Shown in pieces: positions 45,472 through 53,514 of a stretch of 64,000 nt of DNA. How positions within the stretch are numbered: the stretch's first letter is position 1; the number at the start of each line of letters is the position of its first letter. The DNA lies in assembly GCF_963678635.1 (NCBI RefSeq), contig NC_087063.1, positions 48,557,220 through 48,621,219 on the forward strand, in the 5' to 3' direction. Made by a program: the position numbers and the translations under genes. Source of the DNA: Symsagittifera roscoffensis. Lineage: Eukaryota; Xenacoelomorpha; Acoela; Convolutidae. Below the pieces are notes generated by a model. That model made no database searches and was not told where the DNA came from. It saw only the letters and a program-made list of their open reading frames with translations.

Positions 45472-47109
45472 TTTTAGAAATAAGTTAAGCTATTGATTTT
45501 AAGAAAGAAAAAGAATCAAGTGATCTCAAATTACACTCAGAAACAACAGTAAATGGGAAGCATAACTGTTCGTCTACCAATTGCAGAGAAAACGGTTTGT
45601 GTTTTGCGCGCGTAATTTTGAATTTGAATTAAAGTTCCCGCCAAAATTTGAATTAGATTTGAATTTCCCGCCATAACTGGCAAACTGAAATTCGATTGGA
45701 CGAAACAGATAAATTGTTGTTTGAAACGTTAATAATTATTACAAACGATAGAAATTAATCTAAGCCAACCAAGTTTGGGCTAAATTTTAATCCAAAATGA
45801 TTTTAGAGCCAAGAGAGAAAAGTTTTAATTTTATATTTTATCAATTCAAAATAAAAATTGATGAAAATTTCGAAATTGCGAATAAAAGTTGAGCATGTCA
45901 CAACACATGATACATCCTAAATATCCCAGTTGTCATGGGGACAGAATATCCTATAAAAATGTCAAAATTAGTATCAAAAACAGTTGAAATGATGAATAAG
46001 TAAAGCAAAAACTGAAAAATGACAGGTTTTTAACTTTCCAGGCGCATTGCTATCAATGATGTCAATCACGGAGCGGTTGCACGGTCCATGTCATCATGAA
46101 TTTGTCTCAATTGTCTTTCGATTTGAAAAAAAAGTCCGAAAAAATACTTTTCTGTAAAGAGAAATGAGTTTGTTGTTTTAGGGGGGATTAAGGGGATTAG
46201 CGTTTTTCTCGAAGACTATTGAAAAAACATCTACTCCCACAATCTCATTAGTCGTGCCCCTCAATGCACTTTCATAATAACACCACTTGCTCATAATAAA
46301 AAATTGCGTCTTCTGGTTGAAAGTCGCATTTTTTCGGAAAAATGAAAAAACGATGAGTCATCAATTAAAAAGTTTGATTTTTATTATTTTTCTCAAATAT
46401 TTAGCATGATGATGAATACTTGTATTTTTTTCAATATGATCATTTTTGGAGACAACAGTATCAATGATCAAATGGTAACTCCAATTTGTAGAAAAAGAAA
46501 AAAATTAATGCTTTTTTTCCCTTTTTGTAATTAAAAAATCAAATTTTTAACTAAAAAACATTAAAAAAATAAGTATTTTTATCAAAAAGTTGGTTTAAAA
46601 CATCTTTTATACTATTTTTCATTATGTTTAATTTGTATGATAACTATTTGGATAAACATATGGCAACATAAGTTTTCATCCAAAATTATTTTTTTCCAGT
46701 TTTTTTTTGACGTTAATTATCTTTTTTCAAAAGACGAAATTGATTTTTTTAATCTTGTTTTCTAAAAATTAGCATATATATGGATGCTTTTCAGTTTTTT
46801 CTCAAGATCACTAATGTAAATAAGAACTTCAATGTTAATATGTTAAATCCTAATTGTGGAAAAAATGAAAATTTTACGGATTTTTTTTTTGTTTTTAATT
46901 GAAAAAAAAAATAGTCAATTTATTAAAAATAAATGATTTTTTAAACTTCAATTTTTAAAGGCTTTTGAAATAAATTTTTAATCAGAACCCAATCGTGTGA
47001 TAATTAATGAACAAATACAAGATACAAACTCAAACTCAATTTTAAAGTTAAATTATTATACACAATAAATACAAACAAAAATCAATAAAACTCAACCTCA
47101 GTTTCAAAG
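45472..47109. other. Non-coding interval between polB and the small leftward gene
   Basis: 1.6 kb of AT-rich sequence without a credible frame. The polB-proximal 200 bp holds the E2F-type sites. The rest shows long A/T runs only. A replication or packaging role is possible but nothing in the sequence shows it. Confidence 0.4.
45602..45673 (-). promoter_or_regulatory. Two E2F-type sites upstream of polB
   Basis: Read toward polB, TGGCGGGAAA (45673-45664) and TTTTGGCGGGAAC (45646-45634) both contain the E2F/DP core GGCGGGAA, 29 bp apart. TTTTGCGCGCG at 45602-45612 is a weaker third candidate. They stand 164-203 bp before the polB ATG in otherwise very AT-rich DNA. E2F drives S-phase genes in animals, so this would tie polymerase expression to host DNA synthesis. 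Confidence 0.55.
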
Positions 47110-47745
47110 TTATATAAGGTCCAAATACTCCTGCGCTTTCTCTAGTGTTGTTAACTTCCTTTTTTTCTTTGGCGCTAGACAGAGAGAAGGGGTTAAGTTT
47201 TCCATGTGGTTGCTCACAGTAGCCTCAGGGGTACGCTTTGGAGTTGAGCAACCCGGTTCGTCAAGCCATGGTGATACTACAGGGGAAGGATCAGCTTTCG
47301 GGGTAACTACTGATGGTGATTCAATCTGTTCCATTCCCCATAAACGATCAAAAAATTCAATTTCTTCAAAGTATTCTAACTGGTTTTCACACATCGGAGT
47401 AACATCACAATCGTATTTATACAAAACTTTTTTTACTGGTTTTGATAAAGTTGAAATATCAACCTGAAGAGCAAGAGGCTCGTCAGGATCCGTATATTTA
47501 CCAGAATTTGTAAGGTAACTCAAATACTTTATATTCAGTTCTTCGTCTTTCTTTGAAATTTTTAAGGAAAGTTTACTGAATAAATGTAAAAAATTTTTGG
47601 GAATCATAACGTGATGAGTACAAGTCCACTCATCAGACTTGAAACTTTTTTCTTCGTTAATTATTGCTACAAAATTACCGTGAACGGTTTCATAAAAAAT
47701 GGTTCTTTCGTGATTGGAATATCCGGCAATAATATAACAAGGCAT
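47110..47745 (-). CDS. Unknown Polinton protein with nuclear-localisation motif (211 aa)
   Basis: The start is taken at ATG 47745 (MPCYIIAGYSNHERTIFYE); the frame opens earlier only with TTG. The first ~140 residues look folded (HVMIPKNFLHLFSKLSLKIS, DCDVTPMCENQLEYFEEIEF). Residues ~145-190 are Pro/Ser-rich, and the end has PKKKRKL, a classic basic nuclear-localisation motif. I do not recognise the family. It is transcribed away from the rightward block, and the 485-bp gap 47746-48229 would be a shared divergent promoter. A nuclear early regulator is a guess. Confidence 0.75.
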   Translation of the reverse strand: MPCYIIAGYSNHERTIFYETVHGNFVAIINEEKSFKSDEWTCTHHVMIPKNFLHLFSKLSLKISKKDEELNIKYLSYLTNSGKYTDPDEPLALQVDISTLSKPVKKVLYKYDCDVTPMCENQLEYFEEIEFFDRLWGMEQIESPSVVTPKADPSPVVSPWLDEPGCSTPKRTPEATVSNHMENLTPSLCLAPKKKRKLTTLEKAQEYLDLI

Positions 47746-48112
47746 TTTTGAAGAAAATTTGGAAGAAAATGACAAACGTAACGCGGAGAGAAATGAAACT
47801 GAAATGAATTGTGAAAACGCCTCAAGAGATTAAAATAGGGATTGGTTCTTCTAAAATTAGAAATTTCAAGACCTCCTATGTAGTTTTTAATCAGTTTAAT
47901 AAGGGAGGGCGTGTAAAATATTTATGTTACCTTGCGTGGTATTCTATGTTTATCTAAATTGCATTCATACAAATAGCTTGTATCAAAAATAACGTTTAAA
48001 CATTGTGACCTTTAACACCCATTAAAAATTCTTATCAGTTGTACATGCACAAAATACTTATCCATGTGAACTAAATTGCAATCCAATATCTTTGCGATAT
48101 AAAGTACATGTG

Positions 48113-48120
48113 TATATAAA
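48113..48120 (+). promoter_or_regulatory. TATA box of the rightward early block
   Basis: TATATAAA lies 110 bp before the first ATG (48230) of a tightly spaced set of genes. A second weaker match (GATATAAAG) is at about 48097. Confidence 0.5.
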
Positions 48121-48229
48121 TTAAAATAGATACAACGCTTTCTTTTGCAGACATATACAATCAATCGGAACCATTCATTTCTTTCTATTCAGTTTTGAAT
48201 CAAGTTACTTTGAAAATTTACTCGTTACA

Positions 48230-48601
48230 ATGAATAAAACCAAAACAAGCACCACAGCAAATGCAGATAAAGATTTTGGCGATTGCTATTTCGATATTTC
48301 GGAAAACAGTAAAAGACTAGTGCGTGCTACATTGAAAACATATGACCAAACTGGAACTTATGTATTCCTGAAAGTTTTCAAAAAAGCAACTGAAGGCGCT
48401 GAATTTGAATGTGTACAAAGACTTTCCTTAAGCAGCGAAGAATTTTCAAAATTACTAAAGTCGGGAAAGTCAATCCGAGCGCAAACAAGTGAAATTTCTG
48501 ATACTGTTGAAAACAAAGACAAACCACAATCTAACTGTAAACGAGCCAGGAAATCTCAACTTTCCTCAAACACAAACGATTTCAAGCACGACTCAAATTA
48601 A
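48230..48601 (+). CDS. PC4-like putative single-stranded-DNA-binding protein (123 aa)
   Basis: Residues ~18-80 follow the order of a PC4/Sub1 domain: a YFDISENSKRLVRA strand pair (compare a short strand then R-V), YVFLKVFKKA (compare the FKG..VDIREY strand), then QRLSLSSEEFSKLLKSGKSI (compare KGISL..EQW..L). The Ser/Lys-rich C-terminus (CKRARKSQ) is basic. PC4 folds bind single-stranded DNA and act in transcription or replication. The similarity is by pattern only. First gene after the TATA box; the next gene starts 14 nt later. Confidence 0.65.
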   Translation: MNKTKTSTTANADKDFGDCYFDISENSKRLVRATLKTYDQTGTYVFLKVFKKATEGAEFECVQRLSLSSEEFSKLLKSGKSIRAQTSEISDTVENKDKPQSNCKRARKSQLSSNTNDFKHDSN

Positions 48602-48615
48602 TTTTCCTTTACAAA

Positions 48616-49404
48616 ATGGCAGAAGCTATGTTCGAAGTTGTGTTACCTGATTATTTCAAAAAATTTCAACCAAATTTCAAATTTGTTATCACTGAAAAAA
48701 CTCCTAATTTATCTACTTTTAAAAATTATGCTTTTGGAAGCCACTTCAAATCTGAATATTGCCCTTTTTCAGTCGAGAATGAAAAAAAAATTCATTACCA
48801 TATATTGATTCAAGTAGATTCAGAGGAACAATTAAACCAATTTTTTCCTTCCCAAAAATGTTTCAGTGTTCCTTGTATTTTCACTTGCTTCAAATACTTA
48901 ATTTCTCCTGCTAAAGATGTCAAAGGAAACGGTGAGTTATTTGACAAGCTTAAACTAGCTCTCACTTATTCAGCACAACCTGTTGCAGCCAATCTCGATT
49001 TGTTAGATTTCACTGCAATCAAAAAACGTTTACCCAATTTATTGCTTTCTGCAACATCATCTAACAAACAAACTTCACCAAATCAAAACGTTTGCAAGAA
49101 ATCTCCGGCCGTTGGGGGACAGAAACGAATTGATAATACAGTTACGCCTGCTGCATCGTCGACTTCAAACAAATCCGTAAGAATTTCGACTTCAGTTTCA
49201 AAGAAACATACAGAAAGCAGACATGTTCAAACAGATGAGATGAATACAGAAACTTTGAAAAGATTTGAAAGTTTAATTAATGGACCCCATTCTGCCGCTT
49301 TTTGCAAAATAATGGATATTTTGACAAGTGGATATGGAAAACTTGATGTAGATACTGATGTGCTATTTGTGAAATTTATTGTTGAAGAGAAAGTTAAGTT
49401 TTAA
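48616..49404 (+). CDS. Unknown protein with an H-hydrophobic-H motif (262 aa)
   Basis: The N-terminal ~120 residues contain FKFVITEKTPN, then KKIHYHILIQVDSEEQLNQF, then CIFTCFKYLISPAKD. This order loosely resembles motif 1, the HUH motif and the Tyr/Lys motif of Rep or relaxase nucleases, but no clear YxxK is present. Residues 140-200 are a Ser/Thr/Lys-rich linker and the last 50 are helical. It lies in the early-type block between a PC4-like gene and an unknown gene. It could be a replication accessory protein. The HUH reading is tentative. Confidence 0.65.
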   Translation: MAEAMFEVVLPDYFKKFQPNFKFVITEKTPNLSTFKNYAFGSHFKSEYCPFSVENEKKIHYHILIQVDSEEQLNQFFPSQKCFSVPCIFTCFKYLISPAKDVKGNGELFDKLKLALTYSAQPVAANLDLLDFTAIKKRLPNLLLSATSSNKQTSPNQNVCKKSPAVGGQKRIDNTVTPAASSTSNKSVRISTSVSKKHTESRHVQTDEMNTETLKRFESLINGPHSAAFCKIMDILTSGYGKLDVDTDVLFVKFIVEEKVKF

Positions 49405-49455
49405 TTGATACATACTTTTCATTATTCCCTTTTTATTATATTGAGTTCAGTAAAC

Positions 49456-49863
49456 ATGATTTCAACTTTCGATTTAAAACTCATTCATGAAATTTTTATA
49501 GACTTAAAATCACAATATCCAGACAAATCAGTCAGATTTCAGTATTTTTTAGCCACTTGTTTGTATTTGGATGCTGATATTAATTTGGATTTTGTTTTGA
49601 AAAACAGACCATATGGTGGTTTAATTGGAATAGACAATTCGTCGCTCGACAAACACTTGAAACATTTCAAATTTCTTAGAATACATGCTATATTGCATGA
49701 CGCAGCGGGATATTTGCAAGAAAAAAATCATACCGGTCCTGGGTACACTTATGTTTTGCCTTGTCCAATAAAAAACTGTTACCTGGGTCACGTGACAGGT
49801 ATTGCGTTTTGCTTATTTCTTAAAGCATTCAAACCAAAGTTATTTCGTTTGTTGGAATGTTGA
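49456..49863 (+). CDS. Unknown Polinton protein (135 aa)
   Basis: The frame is open from 49405, but the first ATG is 49456 (MISTFDLKLIHEIF). It is a compact, globular-looking protein with IHAILHDAAGYL, GPGYTYVLPCPIKNC and GHVTGIAFCLFLKAF. I do not recognise it. The end is near-hydrophobic but not a clear membrane segment. The next gene starts 9 nt after its stop. Confidence 0.65.
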   Translation: MISTFDLKLIHEIFIDLKSQYPDKSVRFQYFLATCLYLDADINLDFVLKNRPYGGLIGIDNSSLDKHLKHFKFLRIHAILHDAAGYLQEKNHTGPGYTYVLPCPIKNCYLGHVTGIAFCLFLKAFKPKLFRLLEC

Positions 49864-49872
49864 GTGAAAGTC

Positions 49873-50391
49873 ATGTTAACCCAAAGAAAGAAAACTAAAA
49901 AATTGTTTTTCAATCATCTCATTATTTTAGATATTGAGGGATTTAAATGTGGCAAGAAACCTTTGATCATAAAGGAACTTTCCGTTTGCTCTGCTAATAC
50001 AATTGATACAATTCATTTTCTGCCACCAGTCCAATTCAACAATTTATCAAAAGAAGAGAAAAAAGCGTACAATTGGGTATCTAAATTTCTACACGGGCTT
50101 CGTTGGGACGAAGGTGAATACCCTTACTCATACTTGGATCAAATTTTTGACAGCATTCGTTTGAGGAACCCAAATTCCCATTTTTTTGCTAAAGGTACAC
50201 AAAAATCTGTTTTACTAGCTGAATACTTGAAATTACCCGTGACAAATTTGGAAGATTTTGGCTGCCCAAAGATTGAACAGTTATTGGGTCAAGAAAAACA
50301 TATTTGCAAACGACATTCTCATTTACTTCCCTCACATCAATTATTAAAGCATTGTACCCGTAGAAAATCCAAAGTTTTTTTCGATTGGTGA
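49873..50391 (+). CDS. DEDD-type exonuclease-like protein (172 aa)
   Basis: Residues 17-27 LIILDIEGFKC give the acidic pair (D-x-E) that opens DEDD exonucleases. HGLRWDEGEYPY (about 74-85), SHFFAKGTQKSVLL (about 99-112), FGCPKIEQLL and the His/Cys-rich end CKRHSHLLPSH follow. The same order is known to me from uncharacterised transposon-associated proteins of invertebrates. RNase H-fold exonucleases trim DNA or RNA ends. Which later Asp residues complete the site is unclear. GTG 49864 opens the frame earlier; ATG 49873 is preferred. Confidence 0.65.
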   Translation: MLTQRKKTKKLFFNHLIILDIEGFKCGKKPLIIKELSVCSANTIDTIHFLPPVQFNNLSKEEKKAYNWVSKFLHGLRWDEGEYPYSYLDQIFDSIRLRNPNSHFFAKGTQKSVLLAEYLKLPVTNLEDFGCPKIEQLLGQEKHICKRHSHLLPSHQLLKHCTRRKSKVFFDW

Positions 50392-50395
50392 CAAA

Positions 50396-50740
50396 ATGAA
50401 CTGTCCAATGATGCAAACAACCTTATCTCCAAATTTGTTGGTTTACGCTTCAATGACTAATCAGAGTCCTGAAAACAATTCAACACCAAGAATTAAAGTT
50501 ACTCTTACGCGGACAGGCATATTAGATTGTCGAGGAAAACCTCTCCTGCAAAAACTCGAACAAATTACACTGAACGATATCGAAATCGACAATTTACGGA
50601 AATTTTTTACAGTTCTTGACTACTTTCACCTGTACAATGTCCAGACTCCAGGAATTTCGCCAGTCAATTCCGTTGTTCAATCTCAACCTGGAAGGGCTGC
50701 AACCTCAGCTGGGAGAGAGAAGACAAATCCATTTGCATGA
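50396..50740 (+). CDS. Unknown small Polinton protein (114 aa)
   Basis: ATG 50396 is 4 nt after the previous stop. The middle (PRIKVTLTRTGILDCRGKPL, then DIEIDNLRKFFTVLDYFHL) looks like a small alpha/beta fold. The Ser/Gln-rich C-terminal 30 residues overlap the next gene by 104 nt in another frame. Not recognised. Confidence 0.55.
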   Translation: MNCPMMQTTLSPNLLVYASMTNQSPENNSTPRIKVTLTRTGILDCRGKPLLQKLEQITLNDIEIDNLRKFFTVLDYFHLYNVQTPGISPVNSVVQSQPGRAATSAGREKTNPFA

Positions 50741-50936
50741 CCATCAGCTTCCAGTTGAACTGAAAGAATTAGTCAAAACTGATAACGTTGAGGAAATACA
50801 TTTAGTTCAAGCCACTATCAGAGTTGCTGCTCATTTTGTTGTAAAGTTCAAATCTAATTGTAACCATGACAAATTCACAAAATATGAGTTTTTCTTCATT
50901 GAACGAGGAGTTGATTTGCCTGTTGAACCGAAATGA
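50637..50936 (+). CDS. Small protein, paralogue of the 51035 gene (99 aa)
   Basis: The start is ATG 50637, the first in frame, overlapping the previous gene. Residues 46-60 LPVELKELVKTDNVEEI and later HFVVKFKSN match LPKELLDEISTGNVEKI and RYIIKYKPNGN in the next gene, so the two are tandem duplicates. Function unknown. Its stop is followed by the palindromic polyadenylation signal at 50972. Confidence 0.65.
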   Translation: MSRLQEFRQSIPLFNLNLEGLQPQLGERRQIHLHDHQLPVELKELVKTDNVEEIHLVQATIRVAAHFVVKFKSNCNHDKFTKYEFFFIERGVDLPVEPK

Positions 50937-50971
50937 CGAATCACATACATATACCAAGTTTTGTGAATCAT

Positions 50972-50987
50972 AATAAATATATTTATT
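50972..50987. terminator. Palindromic polyadenylation signal
   Basis: AATAAATATATTTATT is a perfect 16-bp palindrome carrying AATAAA on both strands, 36 bp after the last early-block stop. It likely ends the early transcript; the next gene begins 48 bp later. Confidence 0.55.
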
Positions 50988-51034
50988 GATTGTCTTCATT
51001 TTCTTTTGATCTTGTGTGATTACTAGTTGCTAAC

Positions 51035-51331
51035 ATGTCGTGTTTGAAAATTCAAAATTTCAAAAAAATATTTTTGCCAAAAGAAAACACACAAAATGTG
51101 AGTTTAACAGGTGAGAATTTACCAAAAGAGTTATTAGACGAAATAAGTACCGGAAACGTAGAAAAAATTGTTCGGATACTTCTGACAGACAAAAACATAG
51201 CAAGATATATAATAAAATACAAACCAAACGGCAATAGATCAGAGAGAAAAAAAGGCGATTGGTATGCAGTTGTAACTATCAACCTTGATACAAATAAGCA
51301 AAAAAGGTCTTCCAGTAAACATGGAAATTGA
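51035..51331 (+). CDS. Small protein, paralogue of the 50637 gene (98 aa)
   Basis: ATG 51035 opens a basic 98-residue protein (pairs of Lys throughout, ending SSSKHGN). It shares LPKELLDEISTGNVEKI and a YIIKYKPNGNR strand with its upstream neighbour. It is the first gene after the early polyadenylation signal. Its last 11 nt overlap the start of the membrane-protein gene. Family unknown. Confidence 0.7.
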   Translation: MSCLKIQNFKKIFLPKENTQNVSLTGENLPKELLDEISTGNVEKIVRILLTDKNIARYIIKYKPNGNRSERKKGDWYAVVTINLDTNKQKRSSSKHGN

Positions 51332-51611
51332 AGAAACCACCACTGTCGAGAACAATGATTGCGACTTTGTTGACATTGGTGTTGCCGAAAAGTCTTTATC
51401 TCACGAAAACAGATCTTGGAAATTTTGTAATTCTGTTTCTCTTCCGTCTGCAGAAGTTGTCTTTTTCACGCAAGTCTGTTTCATTTTCATTTTGCTCTCT
51501 TTATCTATTTCAAAATTGTCTTTTTACAATCTTAGTTGTGACGAGACTGCCATTTGGCTTTCAATACTATCCAGTACAGTTGGTTACATGTTACCCAATC
51601 CCAAGTTATAA
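51321..51611 (+). CDS. Conserved small Polinton membrane protein (96 aa)
   Basis: The start is ATG 51321 inside the end of the previous gene (11-nt overlap). After a polar N-terminus come two hydrophobic segments, about residues 46-66 (VVFFTQVCFIFILLSLSI) and 75-92 (IWLSILSSTVGYMLPNP). The pattern of an Ser-x-x-VVFF-x-Q segment and an ending W-LSS-GY-LPNP is one I associate with a small membrane protein common in Polintons of invertebrates. A role at virion membranes or host membranes is inferred. The ATPase starts 2 nt after its stop. Confidence 0.7.
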   Translation: MEIEETTTVENNDCDFVDIGVAEKSLSHENRSWKFCNSVSLPSAEVVFFTQVCFIFILLSLSISKLSFYNLSCDETAIWLSILSSTVGYMLPNPKL

Positions 51612-51613
51612 TA

Positions 51614-52306
51614 ATGAATAAGATCATTTCAACAAAAGATCGTCTGTTTATGTCCGTTTCAGGTCCCTCGGGATCTGGCAAAACTGATTTAATTTTTCAA
51701 ATGTTTCTCAAAGGTACATTCTATCCATCATATAACAAGATATTTTATTTTTATCTTCACGATCAACCCAAATACCGTTCCTTTGTTTCTCACAACAAAT
51801 TTGATATTGAATTTATAAAATTGTCCAGCTTTGAAATTGTTAATAACTTACGGGATTGTATGATTGTCTTTGATGATACCTGTGAAGAAATTTTTAATGA
51901 AAAAGATTTTGTTAAATTAGCTACAGCAGGCCGACATAAAAACGTTCATGTTATTTATGTCAAGCACAATTTATTTCAGCAAAGTAAGCAATCACGTACA
52001 ATAGATTTGAATACAACTCACTTAATTTTGTTCAAATCACCTCGAGACATTCAACAAATTGATTATTTAGGCAGACAGTTGAATAATGCAAAATTCCTCC
52101 GTCATGCGTATCAGTTGGCAACGAAAGAAGATTTCGGTCATCTGTTGATAGACTTGGATCCCAAAACTTCAGAATGTCTTCGTTATTCGTCAAACATAGT
52201 TCCACCATCACCAACCATTTTCTATTTACCATCCTCAAAAGCAGTTATCACATCTCTTGAAAATGAAAGAGAAAGAATTATGTATATTGAAGCAAATGCT
52301 CAATAG
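51614..52306 (+). CDS. atp: Genome-packaging ATPase (FtsK/HerA type, 230 aa)
   Basis: Walker A is GPSGSGKT at residues 17-24; Walker B is CMIVFDD with acidic residues 87-88, followed by RHKNVHVIYVKHN (sensor region). Size and motif spacing match the A32-like packaging ATPases of Polintons and large DNA viruses, which pump DNA into the capsid. The frame opens at TTG 51554, but ATG 51614 is directly after the membrane-protein stop and is preferred. Its last 11 nt overlap the next gene. Confidence 0.92.
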   Translation: MNKIISTKDRLFMSVSGPSGSGKTDLIFQMFLKGTFYPSYNKIFYFYLHDQPKYRSFVSHNKFDIEFIKLSSFEIVNNLRDCMIVFDDTCEEIFNEKDFVKLATAGRHKNVHVIYVKHNLFQQSKQSRTIDLNTTHLILFKSPRDIQQIDYLGRQLNNAKFLRHAYQLATKEDFGHLLIDLDPKTSECLRYSSNIVPPSPTIFYLPSSKAVITSLENERERIMYIEANAQ

Positions 52307-52553
52307 TCGCCATTGTAGATCAATTTTGACAGGAGCTGATTCAAATTTTATTAGATTTCTTTGCGATTGTTTTGTGAATGTTTTTCTGGGACATGTTCCA
52401 GCTAACAAAAGTTTCATCGAGAGTAAGAAAATACCATTTGGAAAAATTGTTGACCCTAAGTTTAGTATCCGAGAAAAACGAAAAGTTTTGGCAAACAATA
52501 TTCCACTGGTTAAATCAATCGGAGAATCGTGTTACATTTACTTGAAAAACTAG
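52296..52553 (+). CDS. Conserved small Polinton accessory protein (85 aa)
   Basis: ATG 52296 overlaps the ATPase end by 11 nt; an earlier in-frame ATG at 52263 would add 11 residues. The sequence CRSILTGADSNFIRFLCDCF, NVFLGHVPANKS and SIREKRKVLANN follows a pattern seen in a small protein that recurs beside capsid genes in Polintons (helical, Leu-rich, then Lys-rich, with a usually Gly-rich end). Here the end (IPLVKSIGESCYIYLKN) is shorter. Function unknown, probably virion-related. Confidence 0.65.
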   Translation: MLNSRHCRSILTGADSNFIRFLCDCFVNVFLGHVPANKSFIESKKIPFGKIVDPKFSIREKRKVLANNIPLVKSIGESCYIYLKN

Positions 52554-52563
52554 AATCTCAGGC

Positions 52564-53514
52564 ATGTATGCTGAAGAATTCATCCTCATTCCTCGAAAAA
52601 CATATGCTCCAGATGAAAAAACTGCACCACAATCTCAAATCCTTCATAATCCATTAATTAACGACAAATCATCTCAACTCAATTACATACAACGATTTCG
52701 AGAACGAAATATCAGCCGTGACTCTCCACCACCATTAAACCCAACATCTCCTATTCCTTTAACCCCTAATAATGTAGTACCAAATCTGCACCGAAAAAGA
52801 AATTTATCTGCACTTACTAATTTCAGTGATGACGGTGATGATGAAGCAGAAAAAAATTTTGAATCAAACAATTCACTGCAGCAGACAAGTTCAAAGAGAA
52901 CAGAAAAAAACGATGAAAAAAGGAATGGAAAAACCGCTGAAGTGTTTCGAAAGGTTATGGAATCCATTCAAGAGCTATTGGAAGCTAATAAATTGGAAAG
53001 GGCAAACATCGTGCTAAAGCAGTTGTTCAAAGTTGAATCCTTGACTTTAGACGTTGACGGATATGTTTTAATTCAAGGAAAACCAACACTCGTTAAAATT
53101 GAATCTTTTTTGTACGATACACAGCAAAACACAAAAAAACTTGAGGGTGTTTTTTATCCACAAATTTTGAAAGAACTGAATCTTGATCCTAGCTTAGTGT
53201 CCAACACTTATGCCAAACAGATTCTCCGCTCGCTTAAGAGCGAAGCAGCTAAGCCCTTCTCAACTTCTTCCTCCTTCGTCTCCGACGACAACCCGACAAC
53301 TGAGTACTCGAAGAGATCAAAACCCTCCTCTTCGAAGACTCGATCGACAACTCTCAAACCCAGAACCAAGCAATCAGACAAAAGAAAAACCCAGAAAAAA
53401 GAATTTTTCCCCAACACCAACGACGACGATGACGACGATGATAAAAACTATGAAAGCAGTAAAGAATCGTTTGCGACGACGTCAACAAAAGAATGGAAAT
53501 CCTACTATCAGTGA
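52564..53514 (+). CDS. Conserved Polinton accessory protein with disordered, acidic end (316 aa)
   Basis: It opens with MYAEEFILIPRKTYAPDEKT, a motif (ILIPRxxY) recurrent at this position in Polintons. Residues ~130-215 form a helical domain with GYVLIQGKPTLVKIESFLYD, also recurrent. The remaining third is Ser/Lys/Arg-rich and holds seven Asp in a row. The start is 10 nt after the previous stop. The last 86-305 nt overlap integrase, depending on which integrase ATG is used. Function unknown; an internal virion protein is possible. Confidence 0.7.
   Translation: MYAEEFILIPRKTYAPDEKTAPQSQILHNPLINDKSSQLNYIQRFRERNISRDSPPPLNPTSPIPLTPNNVVPNLHRKRNLSALTNFSDDGDDEAEKNFESNNSLQQTSSKRTEKNDEKRNGKTAEVFRKVMESIQELLEANKLERANIVLKQLFKVESLTLDVDGYVLIQGKPTLVKIESFLYDTQQNTKKLEGVFYPQILKELNLDPSLVSNTYAKQILRSLKSEAAKPFSTSSSFVSDDNPTTEYSKRSKPSSSKTRSTTLKPRTKQSDKRKTQKKEFFPNTNDDDDDDDKNYESSKESFATTSTKEWKSYYQ

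Noticed and set aside
51328-51621. 97-codon frame overlapping the membrane-protein gene
   Set aside because: It starts at TTG in another frame of the conserved membrane-protein gene; shadow.
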